From an uncultured Muribaculum sp. (GTDB lineage: Bacteria; Bacteroidota; Bacteroidia; Bacteroidales; Muribaculaceae), in assembly GCA_910578785.1 (NCBI GenBank), contig CAJTSJ010000004.1, forward strand, positions 1-64,000: 64,000 nt of DNA. The letters run 5' to 3'. The notes under the pieces are model-generated. The model had not been told where the DNA came from and did not search any database. It saw only the letters and a program-made list of their open reading frames with translations. Positions 7,556-17,156 of this stretch are shown in pieces. Positions within the stretch are counted from its first letter, which is position 1, and every line of letters starts with the position of its first letter. Both the position numbers and the translations under genes were made by a program.

Positions 7556-9694
7556 ATGAGACCCGATTTTAAAACCATAGATATTACAAAAGATGCATTC
7601 GGCGCTCAGCATGGTGCCGTAGCTCACGGTGAAGATTGGCTCACTCCGGAACTGATCCCCGTAAAGTCAATATATACCAAAGAGGACCTCGAAGGCTTGG
7701 AACACCTCAGCTTTATGTCAGGTATACCTCCCTTCCTGCGTGGCCCGTACAGCGCCATGTATCCTCTCCGCCCCTGGACCATCCGCCAGTATGCCGGATT
7801 CTCAACAGCCGCCGAGTCAAACGCTTTCTACCGCCGCAACCTTGCTTCAGGCCAGAAAGGTCTGTCAGTGGCATTTGACCTTGCCACACACCGCGGTTAC
7901 GACGCCGACCACGAACGTGTAGTCGGTGACGTAGGTAAAGCCGGTGTGTCAATCTGCTCGCTCGACGACATGAAGGTCCTTTTCGACGGTATTCCTTTGA
8001 ACAAGATGTCAGTGTCGATGACCATGAACGGCGCCGTGCTTCCCGTACTCGCCTTCTACATCAACGCCGGACTCGAACAGGGCGCCAAGCTCGAAGAGAT
8101 GGCCGGAACCATCCAGAACGACATTCTTAAGGAATTCATGGTGCGCAACACATATATATATCCGCCGGAATTCTCAATGCGCATTATCGCCGACATCTTT
8201 GAATACACTTCAAAAAACATGCCCAAGTTCAACTCGATATCAATCTCCGGCTACCACATGCAGGAAGCAGGCGCGACTTGCGACATCGAGCTTGCCTACA
8301 CCCTCGCCGACGGTCTTGAATACCTCCGCGCCGGTGTGAACGCAGGCATGGACATAGACTCTTTCGCACCCCGCTTGTCATTCTTCTGGGCCATCGGTAT
8401 GAACTTCTTCATGGAAGTAGCCAAGATGCGCGCCGCACGTATGCTCTGGGCCAAGATCGTCAGCCAGTTCAACCCGAAGAACCCCAAATCGCTTGCACTG
8501 CGTACCCACTGCCAGACTTCAGGATGGTCGCTTACAGAGCAGGATCCGTTCAACAACGTCGGCCGTACCTGTATCGAAGCCATGGGCGCCGCTCTCGGCC
8601 ACACCCAGTCGCTCCACACCAACGCGCTCGACGAAGCTATCGCACTCCCGACCGACTTCTCTGCACGTATCGCGCGCAACACCCAGATTTACATCCAGGA
8701 AGAGACCATGGTCACCAAGCAGGTTGACCCATGGGGCGGCTCATACTACATCGAAGCCCTCACCAACGAGATAGCCCACCGCGCATGGGAACACATCCAG
8801 GAAATCGAAAAGCTCGGCGGTATGGCAAAAGCTATCGAAACCGGACTTCCCAAGCTCCGCATCGAAGAAGCCGCGGCGCGCACACAGGCCCGCATCGACT
8901 CCGGACGCCAGACCATCGTCGGCATCAACAAGTACCGTCTCGACCACGAAGACCCAATCGACATCCTCGAAATCGACAACACCGAAGTTCGCAAGGAGCA
9001 GATCGAGCGTCTTAACGAGGTTAAGGCACACCGCGACGAAGAGGCAGTAAAGAAGGCTCTTGAAGAAATCACAGAGTGTGTCCGCACCAAGAATGGCAAC
9101 CTTCTCGAACTCGCTGTAAAGGCCGCCGGACTCCGTGCCACCCTCGGCGAAATCTCCGACGCATGCGAAGAAGTTGTCGGACGTTACAAAGCAGTAATCA
9201 GAACTATTTCAGGCGTGTATAGCAACGAAACAAAACAAGACCCCGACTTCATCCGCGCTCAGCAGATGTGCGAAGACTTTGCCAAGCGCGAAGGCCGCCA
9301 GCCGCGTATCATGATTGCAAAGATGGGCCAGGACGGTCACGACCGTGGCGCCAAAGTGGTAGCCACCGGCTATGCCGACTGCGGATTTGACGTAGACATG
9401 GGACCGCTGTTCCAGACTCCGGCAGAAGCCGCCCGTCAGGCAGTAGAAAACGACGTTCACATCCTCGGCGTATCGTCTTTGGCAGCCGGCCACAAGACTT
9501 TGATTCCTCAGGTTATCGAAGAGCTCAAGAAGCTCGGACGCGAGGACATCATCGTAACCGCCGGAGGTGTTATCCCCGCCCAGGACTACGACTTCCTTTA
9601 CAAGGCAGGCGTAGCCGCAATCTTCGGCCCGGGTACACGTATCCCCGTATCGGCTATCAAGATGATTGAAATCCTCAACGGCGAAGAGCAATAA
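7556..9694 (+). CDS. mutB: methylmalonyl-CoA mutase large (catalytic) subunit
   Basis: Catalytic subunit of adenosylcobalamin-dependent methylmalonyl-CoA mutase, 712 residues. The N-terminal barrel includes the substrate region GIPPFLRGPYSAMY and TSGWSLTEQDPFNN; the C-terminal cobalamin domain has the base-off motif GQDGHDRGAKV, with the cobalt-ligating histidine at residue 595. It follows mutA and ends at a hairpin (9720-9750). No epimerase or decarboxylase gene is adjacent here, so the rest of the propionate pathway must lie elsewhere. Confidence 0.97.
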   Translation: MRPDFKTIDITKDAFGAQHGAVAHGEDWLTPELIPVKSIYTKEDLEGLEHLSFMSGIPPFLRGPYSAMYPLRPWTIRQYAGFSTAAESNAFYRRNLASGQKGLSVAFDLATHRGYDADHERVVGDVGKAGVSICSLDDMKVLFDGIPLNKMSVSMTMNGAVLPVLAFYINAGLEQGAKLEEMAGTIQNDILKEFMVRNTYIYPPEFSMRIIADIFEYTSKNMPKFNSISISGYHMQEAGATCDIELAYTLADGLEYLRAGVNAGMDIDSFAPRLSFFWAIGMNFFMEVAKMRAARMLWAKIVSQFNPKNPKSLALRTHCQTSGWSLTEQDPFNNVGRTCIEAMGAALGHTQSLHTNALDEAIALPTDFSARIARNTQIYIQEETMVTKQVDPWGGSYYIEALTNEIAHRAWEHIQEIEKLGGMAKAIETGLPKLRIEEAAARTQARIDSGRQTIVGINKYRLDHEDPIDILEIDNTEVRKEQIERLNEVKAHRDEEAVKKALEEITECVRTKNGNLLELAVKAAGLRATLGEISDACEEVVGRYKAVIRTISGVYSNETKQDPDFIRAQQMCEDFAKREGRQPRIMIAKMGQDGHDRGAKVVATGYADCGFDVDMGPLFQTPAEAARQAVENDVHILGVSSLAAGHKTLIPQVIEELKKLGREDIIVTAGGVIPAQDYDFLYKAGVAAIFGPGTRIPVSAIKMIEILNGEEQ

Positions 9695-9719
9695 TCCGCC
9701 GTAAACCACATTGATTTAC

Positions 9720-9750
9720 AAGGCCACTGTCCAACACGGACGGTGGCCTT
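9720..9750 (+). terminator. hairpin after mutB
   Basis: Thirteen-base arms 9720-9732 and 9738-9750 (one G-U pair) with a five-base loop. The T-run behind it is short, so it may be a weak terminator or mRNA 3' end stabiliser. Confidence 0.65.
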
Positions 9751-9810
9751 GTCCATTTTCGCCTATTCGCTGTCTGAAAATGCTTAAATATTATCTTTTT
9801 AGCTTATAAA

Positions 9811-9842
9811 TTGGTTTAATTTACTAAATTTTCGTAACTTTA
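9811..9842 (+). promoter_or_regulatory. possible promoter of the PCMD-type gene
   Basis: TTG (9811-9813), 21 bases, TAACTTTA (9835-9842), one base off TAnnTTTG. Confidence 0.4.
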
Positions 9843-9901
9843 CCGCGCATTTACCCCAATGGAAATTGCACAAGTAATTTTTAACCAGCAAATTATCAAG
9901 T

Positions 9902-11599
9902 ATGAAAAAACTCTACTCAATGTTTGGCGCAGCGGTAGTCGCAATGTCAATGACCACCGTATCTGCGCAACAGCTACCAAACTCCGGATTTGAAGACGCA
10001 TGGAACATATCGGTCCCCTGGACTTCTGACGGCAATACAGTAGAAATGGGAGCAAACGAAGGACAGGAATATGAAGGACAGCCGATGGCCAACAGCACCA
10101 AGGCCTACAATCCGGCATCATGGTGCATTTCCCATGTAATCGGGATGGGCGGACTCGGAGCGACCGTAACAGGAGAGAAGGTTGAAGGAGGTTTCAACGA
10201 ATCCGCATCGGCAGTCAGACTGACAAATGCGCCAAACTCGTTGCTTGCTACTCAGATAGTCCCAGGCTACATGACGCTCGGAACGACATGGTCGACATCT
10301 TTGATGGGATCTGAGAATGACGGTGGCTCTTTCGGAAGTGTGCCGTTCACGTTTAAACCAGATGCAGTGGCATTCCAATATAAACGCACGCACGGTACGG
10401 CTGAAGATGGAATGTCAGAGGAATTACTCAATACGTTGAAGCCCGAAGAGCCGGCAACTGTTGTTGTCTATACATGGAAAGGCGAATGGAATCAGGCAGA
10501 AGTTCCCGGAAATATAGGGTTCATGTCGGCCGTGACATGCACCATGACCGACCGCGACCGCAACATTCTCGGTATGGAGACTGCGAAAGGCGGAGCTGTC
10601 ACCCCCTCTGAAGATGCAGAACTCATCGCATCGCTCAACTACGCCATCACAGGAGATGCCGCAGAATGGACAAAATTCGAACAGCCCCTGAATTACGTAT
10701 CAGACGCTACTCCGACAAAAATAAATGTGATTCTCGCCGCCAACGATTACTTTGCCGGAGCCGAGGCTGTGGGACGCGACAACTCACTTATTGTCGACGA
10801 CATCAAGCTCGTTTACTATTCACGCCTGAACAGCGTCAAAATCAACGGAACCGCAGTCGAGGGATTTGACAAAAACACCTATACCTATCAGGTAGGAGCC
10901 GCCTGCCCGGCCAATGAAAGCGCATTCGAAGTGGAAGTGCTCGGCAAGAGCGCCGAATACACTGTCAACATCGACGCCGACAACAATGTTGCCACAGTCA
11001 AGGTGACCAACATCGACGCCGACTCCGACGGACAAAAGGAACACACCTATACATTTAACTTCGCAGGCGCACAGCAGAGCGCCATCAAGTATATAGGCAC
11101 GCTCGTAGTGTCGTTCGGCACTGACACAACCATCCCCGACTCCGAACTGTACATCACACCCAACTCTGCCAACACCTGCACAATGGCAATCTATGACTTT
11201 GCTTTCATGGGCGCTACCGTGGGCGACATCATTGTTGACAATATCAACACCACAACAGGAGCCGACGGCAGCATAGCCTACTCAGGCTCTAAAGAAGGAC
11301 TCCAGCTGTCGCTCGGAGGCAACCCGCTGGTGGCAAACGTAAATGTTACCGGAACCGAGACAGCCGCCGGACAGCTTACGATGAACATCGCCGTAAACGT
11401 TCCCGGCCTTGGCGATATCCCCGTAACCTTCAACGGCCAGAAGCAGACCAACGGCATAGACTCGATTATAGATGACGAGAATGCACCGGTTGAATACTTC
11501 AACCTCAACGGCATACGCGTCGACAGCGAAAACCTCGCTCCCGGCATCTACGTTAAGCGTCAGGGCCGCAAGGTATCGAAGATTCTCATCCGCAAGTAA
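9902..11599 (+). CDS. secreted PCMD/calycin-like domain protein
   Basis: A 565-residue exported protein. Residues 1-22 are a signal peptide ending in VSAQ. Residues about 25-310 (LPNSGFEDAW...DDIKLVYYSRL) look like the putative carbohydrate metabolism (PCMD) beta-sandwich domain of Bacteroidales; a middle Ig-like part follows, then a calycin-like beta-barrel region (about 395-515). The last 30 residues (FNLNGIRV...GIYVKRQGRKVSKILIRK) are the short terminal tail common on exported Bacteroidales proteins, akin to secretion-system sorting tails. Single gene with its own terminator at 11622-11659. Ligand and role are unknown. Confidence 0.75.
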   Translation: MKKLYSMFGAAVVAMSMTTVSAQQLPNSGFEDAWNISVPWTSDGNTVEMGANEGQEYEGQPMANSTKAYNPASWCISHVIGMGGLGATVTGEKVEGGFNESASAVRLTNAPNSLLATQIVPGYMTLGTTWSTSLMGSENDGGSFGSVPFTFKPDAVAFQYKRTHGTAEDGMSEELLNTLKPEEPATVVVYTWKGEWNQAEVPGNIGFMSAVTCTMTDRDRNILGMETAKGGAVTPSEDAELIASLNYAITGDAAEWTKFEQPLNYVSDATPTKINVILAANDYFAGAEAVGRDNSLIVDDIKLVYYSRLNSVKINGTAVEGFDKNTYTYQVGAACPANESAFEVEVLGKSAEYTVNIDADNNVATVKVTNIDADSDGQKEHTYTFNFAGAQQSAIKYIGTLVVSFGTDTTIPDSELYITPNSANTCTMAIYDFAFMGATVGDIIVDNINTTTGADGSIAYSGSKEGLQLSLGGNPLVANVNVTGTETAAGQLTMNIAVNVPGLGDIPVTFNGQKQTNGIDSIIDDENAPVEYFNLNGIRVDSENLAPGIYVKRQGRKVSKILIRK

Positions 11600-11621
11600 G
11601 TCTCCCACGACATACATACGC

Positions 11622-11659
11622 AAAAAGTCTTCCGAAAATTCATTCGGAAGACTTTTTTT
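11622..11659 (+). terminator. rho-independent terminator
   Basis: Perfect 15-base arms (11622-11636 and 11643-11657) with a six-base loop and terminal T-run. The A-run on the other side would also let it work on the minus strand. Confidence 0.9.
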
Positions 11660-11693
11660 ACGTCCGGATAGCTTCTATTTAGCGATTCATGCG

Positions 11694-11701
11694 TAATTTT
11701 G
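11694..11701 (+). promoter_or_regulatory. trmD -7 element
   Basis: TAATTTTG followed by C fits TAnnTTTG(C) and lies 21 bases before the trmD start, right after the preceding terminator. No clear -33 element. Confidence 0.45.
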
Positions 11702-11722
11702 CATTATAAACGACAATGACTT

Positions 11723-12403
11723 ATGAGAATCGATATATTGACCGTACTTCCCGAGATGCTTGAATCGCCGCTCAACTGCTCCATCCTTAAACGCGCTCAG
11801 GACAAAGGACTGGCGGAAATCGTCGTACACAACCTGCGTGACTTTACCACAAACAAGCACCGCAAAGTCGACGACTACCCCTTTGGCGGCGAAGCCGGCA
11901 TGGTGATGCAGATTGAGCCTATCGACCGCGCGATAAGCATGCTCAAGAGCGAGCGCCAATATGACGAGGTGATATTTACTTCCCCCGACGGCGAACAGCT
12001 GACCCAGCCTATGGCCAATCAGATGTCGCTTCTGAACAACATCATCATCCTGTGCGGACACTATAAAGGCGTGGACTACCGCATACGCGAGCATCTGATA
12101 ACACGCGAAATCACCGTGGGCGACTACGTGCTGACCGGAGGCGAACTTCCGGCGCTTATCATCACCGATGCCATAGTCCGCCTCATACCCGGAGCCATCG
12201 GCGACGAACAGAGCGCGCTAAGCGACTCGTTTCAGGACAATCTGCTTGCGCCCCCCATCTATACCCGTCCGGCCGAATACAAAGGATGGCGCGTGCCCGA
12301 CATACTCCTTTCCGGCCACGAAGCCAAGATTGACGAATGGCGCCACCAGCAGTCGGTAGAACGCACCAGGCGTCTGCGTCCCGGCCTCCTCGACGAACTT
12401 TAG
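11723..12403 (+). CDS. trmD: tRNA (guanine-N1-)-methyltransferase
   Basis: Methylates G37 of tRNAs next to the anticodon using S-adenosylmethionine, preventing frameshifts. The 226-residue SPOUT protein starts MRIDILTVLPEM and contains the trefoil-knot cofactor site (CGHYKGVDYRIREH and TVGDYVLTGGELPA), all family hallmarks. Here it is a single gene rather than part of the rpsP-rimM-trmD-rplS operon seen in many bacteria. It ends 21 bases before a perfect bidirectional terminator shared with pckA. Confidence 0.96.
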   Translation: MRIDILTVLPEMLESPLNCSILKRAQDKGLAEIVVHNLRDFTTNKHRKVDDYPFGGEAGMVMQIEPIDRAISMLKSERQYDEVIFTSPDGEQLTQPMANQMSLLNNIIILCGHYKGVDYRIREHLITREITVGDYVLTGGELPALIITDAIVRLIPGAIGDEQSALSDSFQDNLLAPPIYTRPAEYKGWRVPDILLSGHEAKIDEWRHQQSVERTRRLRPGLLDEL

Positions 12404-12424
12404 TGTCATTCAATAAGGACATAT

Positions 12425-12465
12425 AAAAAGACAGCCTCGCGGAAATTCCGCGAGGCTGTCTTTTT
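12425..12465. terminator. bidirectional terminator between trmD and pckA
   Basis: Perfect 20-base inverted repeat (12425-12444 and 12446-12465) with A-run and T-run at its ends, so it can stop both converging transcripts. Confidence 0.92.
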
Positions 12466-12486
12466 ATGTTCAGCTAACTTGCTTTA

Positions 12487-14091
12487 TTAGAGCTGAGGAC
12501 CGGCGGCTACGAGAGCTGCACCGGCTTCGTTGTTAGTGTACTTGTTGAAGTTCTTGATGAAGCGTGCGGCGAGATCCTTAGCCTTAACTTCCCATTCTTC
12601 AGCGTTGGCGTAAGTGTCGCGCGGATCGAGGATCTCAGTAGCAACACCTTCGAGCTGAGTCGGGATTTCGAAGTCGAAGATAGGAAGCTTCTTGGTGGGA
12701 GCCTCAAGGATAGCACCGCCGAGGATAGCGTCGATGATACCACGGGTGTCGCGGATAGAGATACGCTTGCCTGTTCCGTTCCAGCCGGTGTTCACGAGGT
12801 ATGCCTTGGCACCGCTCTGGTCCATACGCTTAACGAGTTCTTCAGCGTACTTGGTCGGGTGGAGTTCAAGGAATGCCTGGCCGAAGCAAGCAGAGAATGT
12901 CGGGGTCGGTTCAGTGATGCCGCGTTCAGTTCCGGCAAGCTTAGCGGTGAAGCCTGACAGGAAGTAGTACTTGGTCTGCTCCGGAGTAAGGATAGATACG
13001 GGAGGAAGCACACCGAATGCGTCAGCAGAAAGGAAGATAACATTCTTAGCGGCCGGACCTGCAGATACGGGGCGTACAATCATCTCGATGTGGTCGATAG
13101 GATATGATACGCGGGTATTTTCAGTCACGCTCTTGTCAGCGAAGTCAATCTTTCCGGCAGCGTCAACGGTAACGTTCTCAAGAAGAGCGTCGCGACGGAT
13201 AGCCTTGTAGATGTCGGGTTCAGAATCCTTGTCGAGGTTGATAACCTTTGCATAGCAACCGCCTTCGAAGTTGAACACACCCTTGTCGTCCCATCCGTGT
13301 TCGTCGTCGCCGATGAGCAGACGCTTGGGGTCAGTAGAAAGAGTAGTCTTACCTGTACCGGACAGACCGAAGAAGATAGCGGTGTTCTGGCCGTTGAGGT
13401 CGGTGTTAGCAGAGCAGTGCATAGAAGCGATGCCCTTCAAGGGGAGATAGTAGTTCATCATTGAGAACATACCCTTCTTCATTTCGCCGCCGTACCAGGT
13501 GTTAAGGATAACCTGTTCGCGTGAAGTAAGGTTGAACACTACTGCAGTCTCAGAGTTAAGACCGAGTTCCTTGAAGTTTTCAACTTTAGCCTTTGAAGCG
13601 TTGTAAACAACGAAGTCGGGCTTGAAGTCGGCGAGTTCCTCGGCAGTAGGACGGATGAACATATTGGTAACGAAGTGAGCCTGCCATGCTACTTCAACGA
13701 TGAAGCGGACAGCCATGCGAGAGTCCTTGTTGGCACCGCAGAATCCGTCTACTACATAAAGTTTCTTGTTTGAAAGTTCCTTAACGGCGAGTTCCTTAAC
13801 GGCCTTCCAGGCTTCTTCAGAAGCGGGTTTGTTATCGTTCTTGTATTCATCGGTAGTCCACCATACGGTGTTCTTGGAAGTTTCGTCCATAACGATGAAT
13901 TTGTCCTTGGGCGAACGGCCTGTGTAGACACCTGTCATTACGTTTACAGCACCAAGCTCGGTAACTGTGCCCTTTTCATAACCTTCGAGGTTTGAAAGGG
14001 TCTCTTCAGCAAAAAGCTGATCGTAAGAAGGGTTGTGGATAATTTCAGTTGTACCGGAAATACCGTACTGAGTGAGATCAAGTTTGCTCAT
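12487..14091 (-). CDS. pckA: phosphoenolpyruvate carboxykinase (ATP)
   Basis: Interconverts oxaloacetate and phosphoenolpyruvate with ATP/ADP. In succinate/propionate-forming Bacteroidales it usually works in the carboxylating direction, fixing CO2 and making ATP, which links it to the mutA-mutB operon nearby. The 534-residue protein shows the kinase P-loop FGLSGTGKTTLS, the metal-binding segment LLIGDDEHGW and the substrate motif TGRSPKDKF. Standard length, no defects. A -7 element lies at 14150-14157. Confidence 0.97.
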   Translation of the reverse strand: MSKLDLTQYGISGTTEIIHNPSYDQLFAEETLSNLEGYEKGTVTELGAVNVMTGVYTGRSPKDKFIVMDETSKNTVWWTTDEYKNDNKPASEEAWKAVKELAVKELSNKKLYVVDGFCGANKDSRMAVRFIVEVAWQAHFVTNMFIRPTAEELADFKPDFVVYNASKAKVENFKELGLNSETAVVFNLTSREQVILNTWYGGEMKKGMFSMMNYYLPLKGIASMHCSANTDLNGQNTAIFFGLSGTGKTTLSTDPKRLLIGDDEHGWDDKGVFNFEGGCYAKVINLDKDSEPDIYKAIRRDALLENVTVDAAGKIDFADKSVTENTRVSYPIDHIEMIVRPVSAGPAAKNVIFLSADAFGVLPPVSILTPEQTKYYFLSGFTAKLAGTERGITEPTPTFSACFGQAFLELHPTKYAEELVKRMDQSGAKAYLVNTGWNGTGKRISIRDTRGIIDAILGGAILEAPTKKLPIFDFEIPTQLEGVATEILDPRDTYANAEEWEVKAKDLAARFIKNFNKYTNNEAGAALVAAGPQL

Positions 14092-14149
14092 TTTTGTAAA
14101 ACTTAAATTATTTGGTTATAGTATATAGTTCCTGTATTTAATTTCGCCA

Positions 14150-14157
14150 CAAAGTTA
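14150..14157 (-). promoter_or_regulatory. pckA -7 element
   Basis: TAACTTTG on the minus strand, about 60 bases before the pckA start; no good -33 partner seen. Confidence 0.4.
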
Positions 14158-14284
14158 ATTACTTTTTTCTTATCAACACACTATAATTAAAGAAATTTTT
14201 CCGTATTACGCATTTTTAACTGCATTGCACTGACAATATATAAATTTAGGTGTCACACCATGAACGAGGTTCGGTTATTTTGCT

Positions 14285-14292
14285 TAATTTTG
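14285..14292 (+). promoter_or_regulatory. -7 element immediately before the NlpC/P60 gene
   Basis: TAATTTTG (then C) fits TAnnTTTG but lies only eight bases before the ATG at 14301, implying a very short or absent leader. This also argues against the upstream in-frame ATG at 14250. Confidence 0.4.
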
Positions 14293-14300
14293 CATGTATT

Positions 14301-15245
14301 ATGAAATCTATTCTTACAGCAGTTCTGTGCACTTCACTGTGTGCATGCGGCGCCGGCGCTGACCAGGCATCCGTCAAAGAGTCGCCTTCATATAGCTCCT
14401 GGGCCACGCCGTCAATCTCCACAGCACATATCCGTACAGAACCCCGACATGGTTCGGAAATGTCGTCACAGGCCCTCATGGGCACCCCCTTGAAGCTTAC
14501 GGCGAAGACCGACAACGGATGGTGCCGCATCGAGACCCCCGAAGGGTACACCGGCTACATCAACGGCAACACCCTCGCAGAACTTGACAGCGCAGGCTTT
14601 GACGAATGGCGCAGGGCGCCGCGCGTCATCGTCACCTCGGTCAACGAAGTAAAGGCCTATTCCGACACATCCGACTTCACGGTCATGAGCGACCTGGTTC
14701 CAGGATGCATCATAGCCGGACGCAAAGAGCCCGGTGACGGATTTGTAGCCGTCGCCCTGCCCGACCGTCGGACCGGGTTCGTAGAAGCCCGCCATCTGAC
14801 CGACCTCGACGAATGGGCCGACAGCCGCCCGTCGGCTGAGGCCATAATAGACTTGGCCATGAATCAGACGGGAGCTCCATATCTGTGGGGAGGATTGTCG
14901 TCAAAAGGAATGGACTGCTCCGGACTGACCAAAATGGCATATTACCGGTGCGGCATAATTCTGCCCCGCGATGCGTCGCAACAGGCCGTCTGCGGAACCC
15001 CCGTACCGCTCGATTCGCTGCAGAAGGGCGACCTGCTGTTTTTCGGCAACGTCGCTACCGGACGCGTGAACCATGTGGGCATATATGATACCGACGGATA
15101 TTTCATCGAAGCCGCCGGACGAGTCAGACGCAGTCTGCTGGCCGACAATCAGAATTTTCTGTACGCGCGCCGGATAATCGGCGCCGACTCCATCGCGACA
15201 GCACGTCTGCATCCGTGGTATTTTATCAACAAAGGACCTAAATAA
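14301..15245 (+). CDS. NlpC/P60 cell-wall peptidase with SH3 domains, lipoprotein
   Basis: Predicted envelope-attached endopeptidase that cleaves peptidoglycan stem peptides. From the start at 14301 the protein has 314 residues: a lipoprotein signal with lipobox LCAC, two bacterial SH3-like segments (one ending in TPEGYTGYINGNT, the next in LPDRRTGFVEARHL), then the NlpC/P60 domain with catalytic Cys in DCSGLTK and His in NHVGIY. The upstream ATG at 14250 would bury the signal peptide. It is followed by proC after only nine bases, so it heads a four-gene operon, although no functional link to proline synthesis is evident. Confidence 0.88.
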   Translation: MKSILTAVLCTSLCACGAGADQASVKESPSYSSWATPSISTAHIRTEPRHGSEMSSQALMGTPLKLTAKTDNGWCRIETPEGYTGYINGNTLAELDSAGFDEWRRAPRVIVTSVNEVKAYSDTSDFTVMSDLVPGCIIAGRKEPGDGFVAVALPDRRTGFVEARHLTDLDEWADSRPSAEAIIDLAMNQTGAPYLWGGLSSKGMDCSGLTKMAYYRCGIILPRDASQQAVCGTPVPLDSLQKGDLLFFGNVATGRVNHVGIYDTDGYFIEAAGRVRRSLLADNQNFLYARRIIGADSIATARLHPWYFINKGPK

Positions 15246-15254
15246 TTTCCGAAT

Positions 15255-16049
15255 ATGAAGATAGCCATCATAGGCGCCGGCAACATGGGAGGCGCACTGG
15301 CCCGCGGACTTGCCCAAGGGTCGCTTATCGCTCCGTCTGACATATACGTAGCCAATCCCTCGACTACGAAACTGACCAAGCTTAAAGAAGATTTTCCCGA
15401 CATACGCACCACCACCGACAACCGTATGGCCGTGGCCGGAGCCGACGTCATAGTCCTCGCCGTGAAACCGTGGAAACTCAAGGAGGTGGCCGATGAGATA
15501 AAAGACTCGCTCGACTACTCGTCGCAGGCCGTGGCATCAATGGCCGGAGGAGTGTCGACCGCCGAAATAACCGAACTGTTTCTGCGCTCCGACGGCTCAG
15601 TGCCGCCGGTCTACTACATCATACCCAACACCGCCATCGCCGTAAGGTCGGGCATGACGTTCATCACGTCGGTGCGCTCCACACCGGAGCTTGACGCCCG
15701 GTTGCTTGCCATGTTCAAGGAGCTCGGCGACGCCATGCTTGTCGAGGAGCGCCTGCTGAATTCAGGCATGGCTCTGGCTTCATGCGGCATAGCCTACGTG
15801 ATGCGCTATATCCGCGCCATGACCGAAGGCGGAGTCGAACTCGGATTCTATGCCGAAGACGCCAAGCGAATAGTCATGCAGACCATGCTCGGAGCCGTCA
15901 ATCTGCTGGAGGCCTCAGGCTCGCACCCCGAAGCCGAGATTGACCGCGTGACCACCCCCGGAGGCATCACCATAAAAGGGCTTAACGCCATGGAGGAAGC
16001 CGGATTCACCGCAAGCGTGGTCAAGGGACTCCGCGCGTCTAAAAGATGA
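15255..16049 (+). CDS. proC: pyrroline-5-carboxylate reductase
   Basis: Last step of proline synthesis, reducing pyrroline-5-carboxylate with NAD(P)H. The 264-residue protein begins with the Rossmann motif IIGAGNMGGALARG and ends with the conserved substrate region TTPGGITIKGLNAMEEAGF. Its stop overlaps the proB start (ATGA), so translation is coupled. Together with proB and proA it makes a complete glutamate-to-proline operon in the order C-B-A. Confidence 0.95.
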   Translation: MKIAIIGAGNMGGALARGLAQGSLIAPSDIYVANPSTTKLTKLKEDFPDIRTTTDNRMAVAGADVIVLAVKPWKLKEVADEIKDSLDYSSQAVASMAGGVSTAEITELFLRSDGSVPPVYYIIPNTAIAVRSGMTFITSVRSTPELDARLLAMFKELGDAMLVEERLLNSGMALASCGIAYVMRYIRAMTEGGVELGFYAEDAKRIVMQTMLGAVNLLEASGSHPEAEIDRVTTPGGITIKGLNAMEEAGFTASVVKGLRASKR

Positions 16050-17140
16050 AAGCCATGGGACGATTCAAACGCATCACCGTAAAAATAGGCAGCAACGTTC
16101 TGACACGCCGCGACGGTTCGCTCGACGTGACCCGCATGTCGGCACTCGTCGACCAGATAGCCGAACTGTATAAATCGGGCATAGAGGTAATCCTGGTGTC
16201 GTCAGGTGCGGTGGCAAGCGGCAGAAGCGAGCTAAAGGACCTCGCGCAGCGCAAGATGGACAGTGTCGACCAGCGCCAGCTGTTCTCAGCCGTAGGACAG
16301 GCCAAGCTAATCAACCGTTACTACGAACTCTTCCGCGACCACGACATGGCCGTCGGGCAGGTGCTGACCATGAAGGAAAACTTCGCCACACGCCGCCACT
16401 ACCTCAACCAGCGCAACTGCATGATGGTGATGCTTGAGAACGGCGTGCTGCCCATAGTCAACGAGAACGACACCGTCAGTGTGACCGAGCTGATGTTTAC
16501 CGACAACGACGAACTGTCAGGCCTGATTGCCTCCATGATGGACTCGCAGGCGCTGGTGATTCTGAGCAATGTCGACGGCATATACAACGGCGTGCCCGGC
16601 ACACCCGGCACGGAAGTGATTCCCGTGGTCGAGCCTGACCGCGACCTGTCGGAGTATATCAGCGCCGAGAAGTCGGGCTTCGGACGCGGAGGCATGATTA
16701 CGAAGTGCGGCATAGCGCGCAAGGTGGCCGACGAAGGCATCGAAGTAATCATTGCCAACGGCAAGCGCGACAATATCCTCACCGACATCATCCTGCACCG
16801 CAACCACGTGGTGTCGACCCGCTTCGCCCCCCGCACCCAGCAGGCGTCAAGCCTTAAACGATGGATAGCCCACAGCTCCGGCTTTGCCAAGGGGCGCATC
16901 GTCATCAACGAAGCCGCGGCCAAGGCCATCTGCGGCGACAGGGCCGTAAGCGTACTGCCCGTGGGCATGACCGGCATCGAAGGCGAATTTGAGAAAGACG
17001 ACCTCGTCGGCATCTTTGACAGCACCGGCCGTAGACTCGGCGTGGGACGCACATCGTACTCTTCCCTCGAAGCCCGCAAAGTCATAGGCATGCACGACTG
17101 CCGTCCCATAATACATTACGACTACCTGTATCTTGAATAA
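16046..17140 (+). CDS. proB: glutamate 5-kinase
   Basis: Phosphorylates glutamate to glutamyl 5-phosphate, first step of proline synthesis. The 364-residue protein has the amino-acid-kinase domain (KIGSNVLTRRDG near the start, VSSGAVASGR, NENDTVSV) and a C-terminal PUA domain (about 275-364), the full-length architecture found in E. coli ProB. Met3 is an alternative start, but the ATGA overlap with proC supports 16046. Feedback inhibition by proline is typical of the family and cannot be tested here. Confidence 0.95.
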   Translation: MKAMGRFKRITVKIGSNVLTRRDGSLDVTRMSALVDQIAELYKSGIEVILVSSGAVASGRSELKDLAQRKMDSVDQRQLFSAVGQAKLINRYYELFRDHDMAVGQVLTMKENFATRRHYLNQRNCMMVMLENGVLPIVNENDTVSVTELMFTDNDELSGLIASMMDSQALVILSNVDGIYNGVPGTPGTEVIPVVEPDRDLSEYISAEKSGFGRGGMITKCGIARKVADEGIEVIIANGKRDNILTDIILHRNHVVSTRFAPRTQQASSLKRWIAHSSGFAKGRIVINEAAAKAICGDRAVSVLPVGMTGIEGEFEKDDLVGIFDSTGRRLGVGRTSYSSLEARKVIGMHDCRPIIHYDYLYLE

Positions 17141-17156
17141 AACAAACACATCAATC